A stretch of DNA of 64,000 bases from NCBI GenBank assembly GCA_963576725.1, contig OY755252.1:30646578-30710577 (forward strand), in the 5' to 3' direction. Made by a program: the position numbers and the translations under genes. The notes under the pieces were generated by a model, which saw nothing but the letters and a program-made list of their open reading frames with translations, did not search any database and was not told the origin of the DNA. This DNA comes from Azorinus chamasolen. Its lineage: Eukaryota; Mollusca; Bivalvia; Cardiida; Solecurtidae. Shown here piece by piece: positions 11,348 to 22,551 of the stretch (position 1 is the stretch's first letter; each line of letters starts with the position of its first letter).

Positions 11348-11639
11348 TTAATCCTTTACTCCTTAAATTTGCATTTGGAAACAGAGTAGACCCGGATCAG
11401 ACGGCTCAAATAGGAGCCATCTGATCAGGGTCTGCTCTGCTTATGATATATAGATATGATAAAATCCAAAACATCCTGTGTCCATGTGCGATTATAACAA
11501 ATTGATCTGTAAATATTCATGGTATCGTTATTTATTGAATGAATATCCATGGAGGAAAATGTTAAGCAAACAGAGCAGACCCTGATCAGATGTCTGACCC
11601 AGGACAACTCTGCAAAGACATCTTCAACAGAAGGGTTAA
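11348..11639 (+). mobile_element. MITE family A2/A composite
   Basis: Starts TTAATCCTTTACTCC and has a first core at 11385-11440 (GAGTAGACCCGGATCAGACG / AGGAGCCATCTGATCAGGG). A second partial core is at 11565-11605 (AGCAGACCCTGATCAGATG). It ends GAAGGGTTAA. Two overlapping or nested copies are likely. Confidence 0.6.
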
Positions 11640-11888
11640 CCCTTCTTTTGCTGAATTTTAAAATACGTTTCTCCTTCTTTACCCATGCCTTGTTGTATAA
11701 TTACATATAATTATCTTCACTGTGTACAATTATTTCTCTGTTCAATCACTGCTGTGGAGTGCACTGGTTGCACAATCAACTTGTAAATAGTGCAGACCCT
11801 GATGAGACAGCTCCTGCAGGAGCTGTCTCATCTGGGTCTTCACTATTTACAGGTAGGTATATTGACGTGAATAGCGACAGAAGGGTTA
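11636..11888 (+). mobile_element. MITE family C, copy 2
   Basis: TTAACCCTTC to GAAGGGTTAA with core CAGCTCCTGCAGGAGCTG. It shares its left TTAA (11636-11639) with the A2 element before it and is inverted relative to copy 1. Confidence 0.8.
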
Positions 11889-12079
11889 AGCATTCATTTA
11901 GTAATAAGTGATCCGTCCTGATCCTGATTGGTACATGCAATGTCCGACAAGCCAGATCATGTCTGTTTTCAAATAGTGTTTTGTACTACTGATGGCATAT
12001 AATGCTTTTAACATTTTCTCAACAACTGAAAAGTAGTAGCTGTTGTGTGTGACCACATCTGTGAAAAGCAGCATATTTT

Positions 12080-12110
12080 ATACACCTGTCATCAGATGGG
12101 ACATATTATG
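12080..12110 (-). repeat. Detached hairpin end of the Helentron-like element interrupted by LINE-A
   Basis: TACACCTGTCATCAGATGGG and ACATATTATG resemble the terminal hairpin of element a (ACGGGACGTATTATGG). The continuation, GGCGCTGTCCGTCC, is found 8.4 kb away at 20575, directly beyond the other end of LINE-A. Confidence 0.5.
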
Positions 12111-12440
12111 ACAGACAGACAGACAGACAGATATACTTTATTCTTTTCAACGTGTACATAAGTACCTTGTTGCAACACAATTCAATAATGTCATTTTGGT
12201 CACACTACCACTCATCACGCATCCGATCCTCGCCTCCTAACAACCACTCACCACACTCATTCTCTCACTCATACACACAACTCCTCTCGCACTATATCGC
12301 AATTTACCCACTACTAAACTTCAAATAAATATTCAAAATTTCTAACACACCAATGCCATATATAATATCAAACTATAGCCTAAATGCAATACAAGTACAT
12401 GTATAACTATCAAAAACCGATGTTTAGGATGAACTCAGAC

Positions 12441-13333
12441 TCACTGAGCATTTAACGCATTCCTCCGAATTTCTAAAGATTCCTTTATAAATCTAGCCAG
12501 ATTTACTAATTCCATCTTAGTTGATGAACTCATTAATTCGCAAAATTTAAGATAACTTGGCCGTAAATAATATTTTTTTCTCATGTATTTCTTTCTACAG
12601 TCGTTGTATAATGTACAAATACAAACAAAGTGGTACTCATCTTCCAAATCATACCTACTACAAAACACACAATATCTCTCATTTCTATCTACTCGTGCTC
12701 TACCATATCGACCAGATTCGATTTTCAATGGGTGGGACGACAATCGTAGTCTCGTAATAAAACAACTTAAATTCCACGATAGTAAATCTAAATAGTCCTC
12801 AAATACAAAAATGCACTTAAAATGCCTATAGGAATATAAAACACTAGACTTATCTAAATCTCCATACCATTTCTGCAAGAAACAATCAATAACTCTCTTT
12901 TTGAATTCTTTACAAAAATGTTTACTGTTAACATCATGGGGATTTAACCATACATAATTAAAGCCATATTCCTCTAACAGATGTTTAACTCCTGTTACCC
13001 AATTTTTGCGACCTTTTTCATTGTCACTTACCATCAACTTATACAGATGTTTTAAAATAATATTATCAGTATCAATTAATTTCAACCAATATTTAATTAT
13101 TCTTACATAGCGATTTACAAAAAGCAGATAACGTCCAAGTTCTCCGTACACTGCGGTTGACGACGTTGATCTCTTGACCTGCAATATTTTCTTACAAAAT
13201 TTCAAATGCACCCGTTCCAATGACTTACTCTTTGAATTGCCCCAGACTTCGCATGCATAACTAAGTATAGAACCGACAAAAGAATCAAAAAGCTGTAACA
13301 TTGTACTTTTCTTCAGATTAACATCACGTGTAT
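12441..13333 (-). pseudogene. LINE-A ORF2, C-terminal part
   Basis: About 297 codons after the LINE-B insertion point. The thumb/connection segment contains GSILSYACEVWG and LERVHLKFCKKIL, followed by a Cys/His knuckle CVFCSRYDLEDEYHFVCIC. The frame continues exactly from 17617 if LINE-B and one copy of its 8-bp target duplication are left out. The terminal segment resembles that of LINE-B (CLICGILEDEYHFVLQC), so the two belong to related families. Confidence 0.8.
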
Positions 13334-13359
13334 TCATAATTTTCACATTTTTGATACAC

Positions 13360-16300
13360 ATGACATTATTCTGTTAACAGAAACATGGACTAATGAATAT
13401 TCAGATCTGCATGTTAGTAATTTTGAATGTTTTCCTTTACACAGATCTGAAAATCTTTCTACAAGTAAACGTGCTTCCGGTGGACTTTGTATATACATTA
13501 AATCAAATTTTGTGACCACAGACACAGTGAAGATGACATTATATGTGTGAAGTTAAATGGCAAAATATTTGGATTGCAGAGTGACTTATATATATGTCTG
13601 TCATATGTTATACCACAATCAAGTACGCGACAAGCATTCGTGAATGTGCATACGTATGACAGAGTTTTAGACCTTCTTGCTGACTTGAATTCCCGAAATG
13701 AAACCGAGTTTAACTTTGTTTTCTGTGGTGATCTGAACTCGAGAACATCTGATGCACCAGATTATGTTGAAGAGGACAATGTTTTTAATAATGATGTGTT
13801 ACCTGATGATTATATTGTAGATGTTAATTTAGAAAGAGTATCACAAGATAAGGGTCATTTAGATTGCAATGGCAGACTTCTTTTAGATCTATGCAAGCAA
13901 ACGGGTCTGAGAATTTTAAATGGAAGGGTTTGTGAAGACAAAAATATAGGACGCTATACTTTTGTCGGCAGTAATGGTTCGAGTGTTGTTGATTATGTGT
14001 TAACTACGCAAAATTTATTTCAAAATGTTGATGCTTAAAATTACCATACACGAACCAAATATTTTTTCAGATCACTGTCTTGTTGACTTTGCATTCACCT
14101 TTTATGTACCTACTGTCATTACTGAACGAAATGGCATTTCATATGACAGTATAACTACGAGATATGTGTGGGATGCGAGTAAGCTGGACAACTATAAATC
14201 TAACTTATCAGCTGAAAGCACTATTTCTAAACTAAACTCTTTTATTGAAAATGTTAATAATTCGCATTCCAGTAATGATATTGACAGTTGTGTAAGTGAA
14301 CTGTCAAATGTTTTAGATGATGTAGCTTCTCCTTTGTTCAGACATAAATGTGATTCAGATTATTCCCACTCATCTGTTACTGAAAATTCAAATAAATGGT
14401 ATACTTTGGAATGTGAAGAGAAACGCAGATCATTTTATGCAGCTTTAAATCTATACAGGAAAAGTAAGACAGAATCAAATAGGAAACACATGGTTAGTAA
14501 AAGGACTGAATATAAAAGTTGTGTAAGGAAAACTAAATATGAATTTGACAATAGAGAAACTCAAAAGTTATTGGCAGCTAGAGAGAAAAATGCGAAAATT
14601 TATTGGAAAATGTTGAAGAAATCATGCGGTATTAAGCAGTCGAACATCTCATTAGAGTCTTTTGAAATATATTTTAAGGCCGTTAATAACCCCGAAGACA
14701 GATTTTTTACTCCAGATGACGATATGTTGTACTTTCTTGACAGATATGAAAATAATGAATTTGGCATTATGTTTGAAGAACTAAATTTACCATTCACAAC
14801 TGACGAACTAGTTAAATCTATTAAGCAGTTGAATACGAATAAGTCTGGTGGACCTGATATGTATTTAAACGAATTCTTTATACACGGTAAAGATTGGTAA
14901 CTTTGTTTAACAAAATATTTGAAATTGGTTACTTTCCTGAAACATGGTCTGATGGTTTTATAATTCCTTTGCATAAAAAGGTAGTATAAATGAAGTAAAT
15001 AACTATCGCGGGATAACTTTACTTAGTACACTTGGTAAACTTTTTACAAGAGTTCTGAACAACCGTCTTACTGATTGGGCAGAGAACTACAGCGTTTACA
15101 TCGAATCGCAGGCAGGATTTAGATCAAAAATGGGTACTTCTGATAATATTTTTGCATTGCATGGCTTAATTACCCATATGATTAACGACAATAAGCAATT
15201 GTTTTGTGCCTTTATTGATTTTAGTAAAGCTTTTGATTATGTAACGCGTGAAAATTTGTGGTCGAAATTGATTAAATTAGGCATACGTGGTAAGATACTG
15301 GATATTATTCGTTCAATATATGATAACGTAAAATCAAGAGTTAAATATATGAATCAACTAAGTAACACCTTTAAATGTCAATTAGGTGTACGACAAGGAG
15401 ATTGTTTGTCTCCTTTTCTTTTTTCTATGTTTGTAAACGATCTAGAAGATGTATTAGTTCAAAATGGGGGTCATAGTATTGATGTTTATATGTTTAAATT
15501 ATTTCTGATCCTGTATGCGGATGATATTGTCATGTTTGGTAATAGTGCGGAAGAATTACAGGCTAATTTAGACCTTTTATGCAATTATTGCGACAAGTGG
15601 AAGTTATCAGTAAACTCTAATAAGACAAAGGTTATGATATTTAGAAGGGGTGGTAGATTGCCAAATGCCACTCGTTTTACATATGCAGGAGAACAACTAG
15701 AGATTGTAAAGAAATTTGTTTATCTTGGTGTGGTTTTTACAACTGGTGGATCTTTTAATGAAGCCCAAAATACATTAGCTGGTCAATCTTTAAAGGCTAT
15801 TTTGAAATTAAATAAATACCTACGTAAATTTACAATTATTAACGTAAGACATAAACTAGAACTATTTGATAAATTAGTGCTTCCAATTTTAAATTATGGA
15901 TGCGAAACGTGGGGTTTTCACTCCGGACATGCATTAGAGAAAGTTCATTTACAGTTTTGTAAACAGCTGTTAGGGGTAAAAAAAATGCACTCAGAATGAT
16001 TTCATATATGGTGAATTAGGGCGAAGACCTTTACAAAATCATAGATACTTCATTGTTATTAAATATTGGCTGAAAATATTACACTCAAATTCAAAAAGGT
16101 ATATAAGAATTATATACAATACATTATATCAGGATATTTTAGACAAACCAAACCGTACAAATTGGGCGTCCTTGGTTAGAGACTTACTTTTTAGGCTCGG
16201 ATGCCCCGAGGCTTGGTACAATCAAACAGTTGGTGATTTAAAGATATTTTTACTTTTAACCAAACAACGAATAAATGACCAATTTTTTCAAAATTGGGAA

Positions 16301-16726
16301 GACAGGTTACATAATTCTAGTAGGGCTATCTTCTACAGTCGTATTGCTAATTTCAGATTTCAACCATATCTAGATATATTGAATGTTACTAATATTAGAA
16401 AGTGTCTAGCCCGTCTTAGAGTAAGTTCGCATAGACTCTGTATTGAAACAGGTAGATGGAATAAACCACTTAGTATACCTATAAATGATAGAAAATGTTT
16501 AATCTGTGGTATTTTAGAAGACGAATATCATTTTGTTTTGCAATGTTCCCTATTTACTCAATTAAGAAAGCAATTATTGCCTCAATACTATTGGGAACGA
16601 CCGAATATGTACAAATTCAATGAACTTGTTAATTCTGGCGATTCTCATCTCATTAAGAATTTAGGCACCTTTGTAAACAAAGCTTTTACAATTAGATCCA
16701 ATACGCTGTACAATAATCCAATATGA
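13360..16726 (+). pseudogene. LINE-B endonuclease/reverse transcriptase ORF, frameshifted
   Basis: The endonuclease shows ILLTETWT (near 13372), the metal-binding VFCGDLNSR (near 13720) and FSDHCLVDF (near 14067). A linker then leads to LNTNKSGGPDM at the RT start. The RT core has FIDFSKAFDYV, GVRQGDCLSPFLF and YADD at 15514-15525. The C-terminal knuckle is CLICGILEDEYHFVLQC. At least five frame breaks (near 13520, 14030, 14898, 14975 and 15995) make it inactive. ORF1 is absent because of the 5' truncation. Confidence 0.85.
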
Positions 16727-17608
16727 ATACATATAAAAGTCAATACTAGATATACAAAACTACTAAATATTTAACTTTAAAGGCTTACGTAGTAAACAGT
16801 GTTTCCTCACCATCACTCTATTTTATCTCTGTTGGGGACATAACTTTAAATATACATGTAACTGCGTCCACTGCTCATTCTTGTTGTTTCGTTTCGAATA
16901 AGACTGGCGGTAGTGGACTTATATTGAACATCCATGTTTACACTGTTTAAGTGTATAGTCTACATTGATACAATCTGAATCGGTGGTTTGAACCCGGGAT
17001 TTTGGATTTTTATTTGATTAATAACAGTAACTTATTTGGTTAAACTAGTCTATGTCCGTTACATATGTAGATTCCCTCAGGGGTCATTTGTAATTTTAGT
17101 TTTGATTGGACATTGATTATATGTACTGTATTGGTTACCTATAGTCGAGTTTACATACATGTATATATTCATATGTATCGCTCACAATGTGTTGTTATCT
17201 GATTAGTACAGAAACCCTTGCTTAACCATTGGTTGGATTTGCCACCTTATGATGATTCCGGTGGATGGTCAAACATGGATTTCTTCTGAGAGACAGACTT
17301 CAAATAGCCCTAGGTATACGCATTTTAAAGAGTGTTTGAATATATCTTGTTGTGAGCATTCAAGACACTTCTCTGAAACTACGTGTGCATGTAAAAGATG
17401 TAGTCACTTTGTACATCATTAAGTGCAACCAAAATTATACGACTAACGTATATATATATAATGGTTTTGTAAAGAATAACAGATTTGAATGTTTCTTGAT
17501 TTATTTGCATGTGTGAGTATTGCGTTGTCCGTCATATCATTATGTAAATGTTGCCACATGGGTCTGTGACCTTCTGGTTTGATATGAATAAAATCTTGAA
17601 TCTTGAAA
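16727..17608 (+). other. LINE-B 3' untranslated region
   Basis: Non-coding, AT-rich, ending in a short TCTTGAA repeat right at the target duplication. No gene is supported within it. Confidence 0.6.
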
Positions 17609-17616
17609 TCATAATT

Positions 17617-19500
17617 AAAGTATTCAATGCTTTCATGCCCTTACCGGCCAAACACTCTTGGTTCAAGCAGAAGCTACCAGTATAATTAAAGACAGTTCCG
17701 AGGTAATTAAAATCATTAACAGTATCTAAAGTAGATAACGGGTTACCATAATACCAGGTTTCATCTGGCCTTACGGGACCTCTTTTACGGAAAACCATAA
17801 CTTTTGTTTTACTACAATTAACCTCTAAATCCCATGTGCAGCAATATTGTTGCAATCTATTTAAATTTTCTTGAAGTTCGGTGGGCGTCTTTCCAAATAT
17901 CGCAAGGTCATCAGCAAACAGTAAGGCTATTATAAGGAGATCGTCAAATTCTAAACCGCTGTTAAAATTATCCAGTAACGATAACTCCATATCCTCTATA
18001 AACAATTCAAATATTTTTGGGGACATTATCTCCCCTTGTAATAAACCTATAATATTATAAAAAAAAGTCTGAGTATTTATCAAACTTCCTTATACAGGAT
18101 TTCACTTTGCCATACATGTCTCTAATTATTCTGTGTATTTGACCAGTTAGTCCTAATCTGTAAAGTTTAAGCCATAAATTATTCCTATTTACACTATCGA
18201 AAGCACGTTTAAAATCAACAAAGGCACAATACAACCGCTTGTTTTCGCCAAGATACCTCTGGACAATGCTATGTAACAAAAATATGGCATCTGCTGTAGA
18301 TTTACCAGATCTAAAACCAAATTGAGCGTCTGATATAACGTTATTGGCGTCACACCACTTCGATATTCTATTGTTTAACACACCGGTAAAAATCTTAGCT
18401 AGACAACTTATCAATGTAATACCACTGTAATTATCTACCTTTTCACGATCACCCTTTTTATAAAGAGGGATAATAATCCCTTCTGTCCACTGATCAGGAT
18501 AAAAACCAGAGTTAAAAATAGCATTGAATAAATCACACAAATGCGGCGCTATGATATCGATAGTTTCTAAAAAGTACGAATTTAACAAACAATCTTTACC
18601 CGGCGCCTTATCATGTTTAAATTTCTTAACAGTATCTATTATTTCCTTAACAGTAAAGTCTGTATTCAATTCATCAAAATTGCATTGATCATCATCAAAA
18701 TTATGATCGCTGCAAAATGTATCAGCTTCGTCGTTACCTCCATGATTAGCTTGCTGTGATATGTTACGGAAATAATTGAAAAAGGCATCTGCTGTAATGT
18801 TATTGTCAGAGGACTTAGTTTTTCGAAACATAGACCAAAATTCCTTTGTTTTTTTATGCCTTAAATTTTCAATTTCTCGCACCCTAATTCTTTTGTAACA
18901 ATTCCGTTTACGTGCCATAATCTTTTTATAAAATAACTTCTTCTCACACAACTCAACTCTATTTTCTGAGCATTTATCAGAGTTGAACGTGCTAAGGGCA
19001 TCCATGTACTGCTTTTTTGCGATATAGCATTCGTTGTCGAACCAGTCAGCTTTATTTTTACGCTTCGGCGTACTTGAGTATCGGACCTCTCTTGAAAAAA
19101 GTTTGTCGCCCTCAGCACGAAGTAATTCCGTAAATGCATGTACAGAAGTGTTAACAGAAGAACGATCCGAACGATTTATATCGGACGTTATACTGTTCAT
19201 CTCACTCAGTTTACCAATTAGTCGGCTACGAAAAACTTCTCGTAAATCATGGTCCCATTTATGGACAGTACGTACACCCTCAACAACTGTATAATTACAT
19301 GGCATTATGCAACATATAGAAAATGACAATGCAGCATGGTCCGATAGTGGACTAAATGCATGTATCTGAAAAGAATTTAACGTATTAAAATATTCTTCTT
19401 TTAACAATAGGTAATCAATGACTGAACAGCCAGCTTTACAAATATACGTGTATGTACCTACTCCACTATCGGAGCCAAGACGACCGTTAGCAATGCGGCT
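17617..19500 (-). pseudogene. LINE-A ORF2: end of endonuclease and reverse transcriptase
   Basis: From high to low coordinates: the last endonuclease segment (SPLSDHAALSFSI), a basic linker (MARKRNCYKRIRVREIE), the RT start KHDKAPGKD, palm motif FVDFKRAFDSVNR, LLQGEIMSP and FADD at 17907-17918. A one-base frame break lies in the homopolymer near 18059-18066, and another near 19497 separates it from the endonuclease N-terminus. The palm carries FADD in place of YADD, a variant known among LINEs. Confidence 0.85.
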
Positions 19501-20120
19501 TTACATAGTTCGAGCAGACGATGGCCCTGGTTATTACACTTACTATCCATAGAGGCCCGACACAGAGGCTTGTCTACAATATAAATATCACTGTCAATTG
19601 TATCAATTATATTATCATGTACAATATAATCAGGCCTGGCAGCAACTCGACCATTAAAATCACCTGCAATATATGTAATACCAATTTCATTAAACAAACA
19701 CATATCTTCCTCTAGTAGTTGGAATAGATCAATGTTATTAATGTTATACATGGGAGAATGTTCTCCCCAGATGTATGCACCACATATATAAATATCGGTA
19801 CCAATATTGAAAAAATCTTTATCAAGCTTGAGCCAAATTATCGTATCATGGTGAACTTTTATTAAATTAACCCCCTGAGCTATTTCATTTCTCACATATA
19901 CTACAACACCCCCGCTTTTGCGTTTCGCTTTTCTGTTTTGAAACTTTCTGTAATTATTAAATACATTAAAACCAGGAACATCTACATCACTATACACACT
20001 AGTCCATGATTCCGTTAAGAAAACAATATCATTACTATCGAAAATAGTGCAAAATTCTCGAGAGTCTAATTTTGTCGAAGTTAAACCATTACAGTTCCAT
20101 ATATATACATTAAGTTCATC
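19458..20120 (-). pseudogene. LINE-A ORF2: endonuclease N-terminal part
   Basis: Starts near LNVYIWNCNGL (the first APE motif, N at the catalytic position). FLTESWT and YIAGDFNGRVAARPDY follow. Sequence spacing fits the exonuclease-endonuclease-phosphatase fold. The frame ends early at 19458 because of a frame break, and the matching continuation is in another frame from about 19500 downward. It lies just downstream of ORF1. Confidence 0.8.
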
Positions 20121-20132
20121 CTGACTACGTCC

Positions 20133-20561
20133 CTATCCACTATCACTACTCGGCTTCTCCTCGACATGGAGTCTGTCGTAACTTATCCAAGCTATCCGAC
20201 CAGCCCTTTTCGCCGCCTTCAGTTCCGGATACAGCTTTTTGCGTCTGTCCGCAATGTCTTTCGGAAACTGCTCGTTTACGTAAAAGTCTGTATCTTTCAA
20301 CTTAAACCTACTGCGCCTGACTTCTTCTCTGTCCTTAAAGTAGTTGAACTTAGCTACTATACTCCTGCTCTTTCTCCCTCTACCTTTCTCGCCCGTCCTG
20401 TGGACACGTTCGAACCGCATGTCGTCCGCTACCTTCTGCGCCAACTGCAGCTTCTCAACCAGAAAGGATCGCAAAATCCTTTCCGTTGCCTCTACCGACT
20501 CATTCTCCTCCTCCGGCAGGTTGCAGAATAGCAGATTGTTCCGCATAGACTGGCTCTGCAT
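20133..20561 (-). pseudogene. LINE-A ORF1, C-terminal part (L1 ORF1p-like)
   Basis: 142 codons with SMRNNLLFCNLPEEENE, FERVHRTGEKGRGRKSRSIV, a KFNYFKDREEVRR segment and DIADRRKKLYPELKAAKRAG. This pattern is typical of the RRM and C-terminal domain of L1-type ORF1 proteins, which bind element RNA. It is cut at the 5' end where LINE-A was truncated. The apparent start codon overlaps the target-duplication boundary, so it is not a true start. Confidence 0.75.
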
Positions 20562-21545
20562 ATATTATGTCGTGGCGCTGTCCGTCCGTGAACCTTTGCT
20601 TCTCCGTTCTCTAACTCAAACAATTGTAATCCAATCCTTTTTGAATTTGGTCAGCATGTATATTACCATAATGTTTCAGTCAATTTAGATAATCAGCAAG
20701 ATTGCATTAGACACTCTAGAATTATCTCCCCTTACTTTATGAATTTCCGTGAACTTTTGCTGGTCCTCTCTTAAACAAACTAATAGCTGGAACAGCTGCA
20801 TTTTAAAACTGGATACCATGTATCCTATCAAACCTTAACATCGGAAAACAAATGTGTGTTTTTTCCAGTAGTACTTTAACCCTTTCCCCCCATAGCTTTT
20901 TACCAACTATTTTGACCCTTTCCCCATAGCTTGCTACCAACTTTGACAACATTATATAGGAATCACATTTGCTGTGTCCTTGATGTCAACATTTTTTATG
21001 TGACGCGATAACTCGAACAGTACTTCACATCTTGGTTTCATATTAAGGACATATACGCATCATCAGAGGAAGACACCTATAGTTTTTGGGCTGAATCAGA
21101 TCACCATATCTAAAGTTATCTACCCTTATGATTCATCGAAAATGCCATCAACTTGTCAACATTATTTATGTGACCCGATAACTCAAACGGTACTTCACAT
21201 ATTGGTTTCATATTAAGGGCACATGTTTAGTATCATCAGAGGAAGGCGTCTATAGTTTTATGGTTGAATCAGAAACCTATGTTTAGAGTTATCTGCCCTT
21301 GATTCATCAAAAATGCCATCAACTTTTGTAAACACTTTTGATGTGAGGCGATAACTCGAACAGTACTTCACATCTTGGCTTCATATTAAGGATATATGAT
21401 AAGTATCATCAGAGAAAGACACATATAGTTTTGGGGTTGAATTAGATCACTATGTCTAGAGTTATCTGCCCTTGATTCATCAAAAATGCCATCAACCTTT
21501 GCTTGAATATGTCAGTGTACTCATGCCAGGCATTCAAAGGGTTAA
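20562..21545 (-). mobile_element. Helentron-like element g (host of LINE-A)
   Basis: Begins ATATTATG, then GGCGCTGTCCGTCCGTG as in element a. It carries three to four tandem units of 170-173 bp (anchor GATAACTCGAACAGTACTTC near 21007, 21177, 21350). Its terminal hairpin was displaced to 12080-12110 by LINE-A. Confidence 0.5.
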
Positions 21546-21599
21546 ATTATTTATCAAATCCCTTATTCCATAGATTGATTTTATGACACATGAATTTTT

Positions 21600-21715
21600 G
21601 TTTATAGTAGAAACTGTATAATCTTATATTATTTCATAAGCAAACAGAGCAGACCCCAAACAAAGGAGTTGTTTGAACTGGGTCTACTCTGTTTGCAAAG
21701 GCGTAGGAAGGAATA
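21600..21715 (+). repeat. MITE family A/A2 fragment
   Basis: ATAAGCAAACAGAGCAGACC is paired with GGGTCTACTCTGTTTGCAAA; the hairpin tip is diverged. Confidence 0.55.
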
Positions 21716-21723
21716 TTACTTTT

Positions 21724-21981
21724 ATGCCCCCAACGGCGGGCATATAGTAATCGCATCGTTCGTCCTTCCGTCTGTCCATCTGTCCGTCCGTCCGTCCCAA
21801 ATTTCGTTTCCCTTCTGTAACTTGTTTTATCTTTGAATGGATTTCAAAATAACCTGGCACAAATGCTCACCACACAAAGACGATGTGTCGCGTTCAACTC
21901 CTTGGTCCGTGGTCAAAGATCAAGGTCATTTTTCAGGGTCAAAGGTCGGGGCATAAGTGTTTTACAAACCCACTCTTGTTG
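21724..21981 (-). mobile_element. Helentron-like element b, short, no tandem array
   Basis: On the minus strand it starts AACAAGAGTGGGTTTGTAAA, with subterminal CTTATGCCCCGACC. It ends with a GGAC-rich microsatellite and the hairpin TATGCCCGCCGTTGGGGGCA (tip at 21726-21750). Same plan as elements a, d, e and f. Confidence 0.55.
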
Positions 21982-22009
21982 AATATTATTCATGTTAGAA
22001 ATGCATAAT

Positions 22010-22205
22010 GAATTTATTTTTTTTTGCTGATTTTTTATAATGGCATATATACATGGAATGTTTTGATATTGGTAAAAACTGTTGAGTCAGATGACTCAGA
22101 ACTAGTACATAAGCAAAAGAGCAGACCCAGATCAGATGGCTCCTATATGAACAGTTCTGTTTGCAAATACACGAAAAAGTGTTAATATGATGGAATGGTT
22201 TAACC
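22010..22205 (+). repeat. MITE family A fragment
   Basis: Contains AGCAGACCCAGATCAGATGG and CTGTTTGCAAATAC. The tip and left end are degraded. Confidence 0.5.
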
Positions 22206-22551
22206 CATTAGTTTAAACATATTTTATTTCCATATTAGAGGAAATTGGGTCGGGTCACAAGTTCTTACAACATTAGATTTGACCCTCCCCATACAGAGCA
22301 TTTATATATACATGTAATGGCAAACAAAATATGAACTTTAACAGAAGTTTCTATGAAACAGAGAGAGAGAGAGAGAGGGGTAACATGTGTATTGTAGTAC
22401 GATCAGAGGACACTTAGCATATGAAAATATTTCCGTAAGTAAGACATCTTAGTATAAGTTTAGAAAAAAATATATATATGTATAAAAATACATGTATATA
22501 ATATCATACTGAGAGTCGGAACAAATATCAATAACTGTACTATAGGTGGAG

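Larger units (their letters stand above)
13342..17608 (+). mobile_element. LINE-B: plus-strand non-LTR retrotransposon nested in LINE-A
   Basis: Flanked by TCATAATT at 13334-13341 and 17609-17616, an exact 8-bp target duplication. It is 5'-truncated at the start of the endonuclease domain, has a ~880-bp 3' untranslated region and ends GAATAAAATCTTGAATCTTG. It is 4267 bp long. The orientation is opposite to its host LINE-A, so it inserted after LINE-A. Confidence 0.88.
12111..20561 (-). mobile_element. LINE-A: 5'-truncated non-LTR retrotransposon split by LINE-B
   Basis: Its two parts are 17617-20561 (5' part) and 12111-13333 (3' part), about 4.2 kb once the insert is set aside. It ends in a (TCTG)n tail on the minus strand after an AATAAA-like GAATAAAG. 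It is flanked by ATATTATG at 12103-12110 and 20562-20569, an 8-bp target duplication. In order it encodes the end of an L1-like ORF1, an apurinic endonuclease, a reverse transcriptase with FADD, and a C-terminal Cys/His motif (CVFC...EYHF...C). It belongs to the APE-type, L1/Jockey-like group; the clade is not assigned. The reading frame is broken at least twice besides the insertion. Confidence 0.85.
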
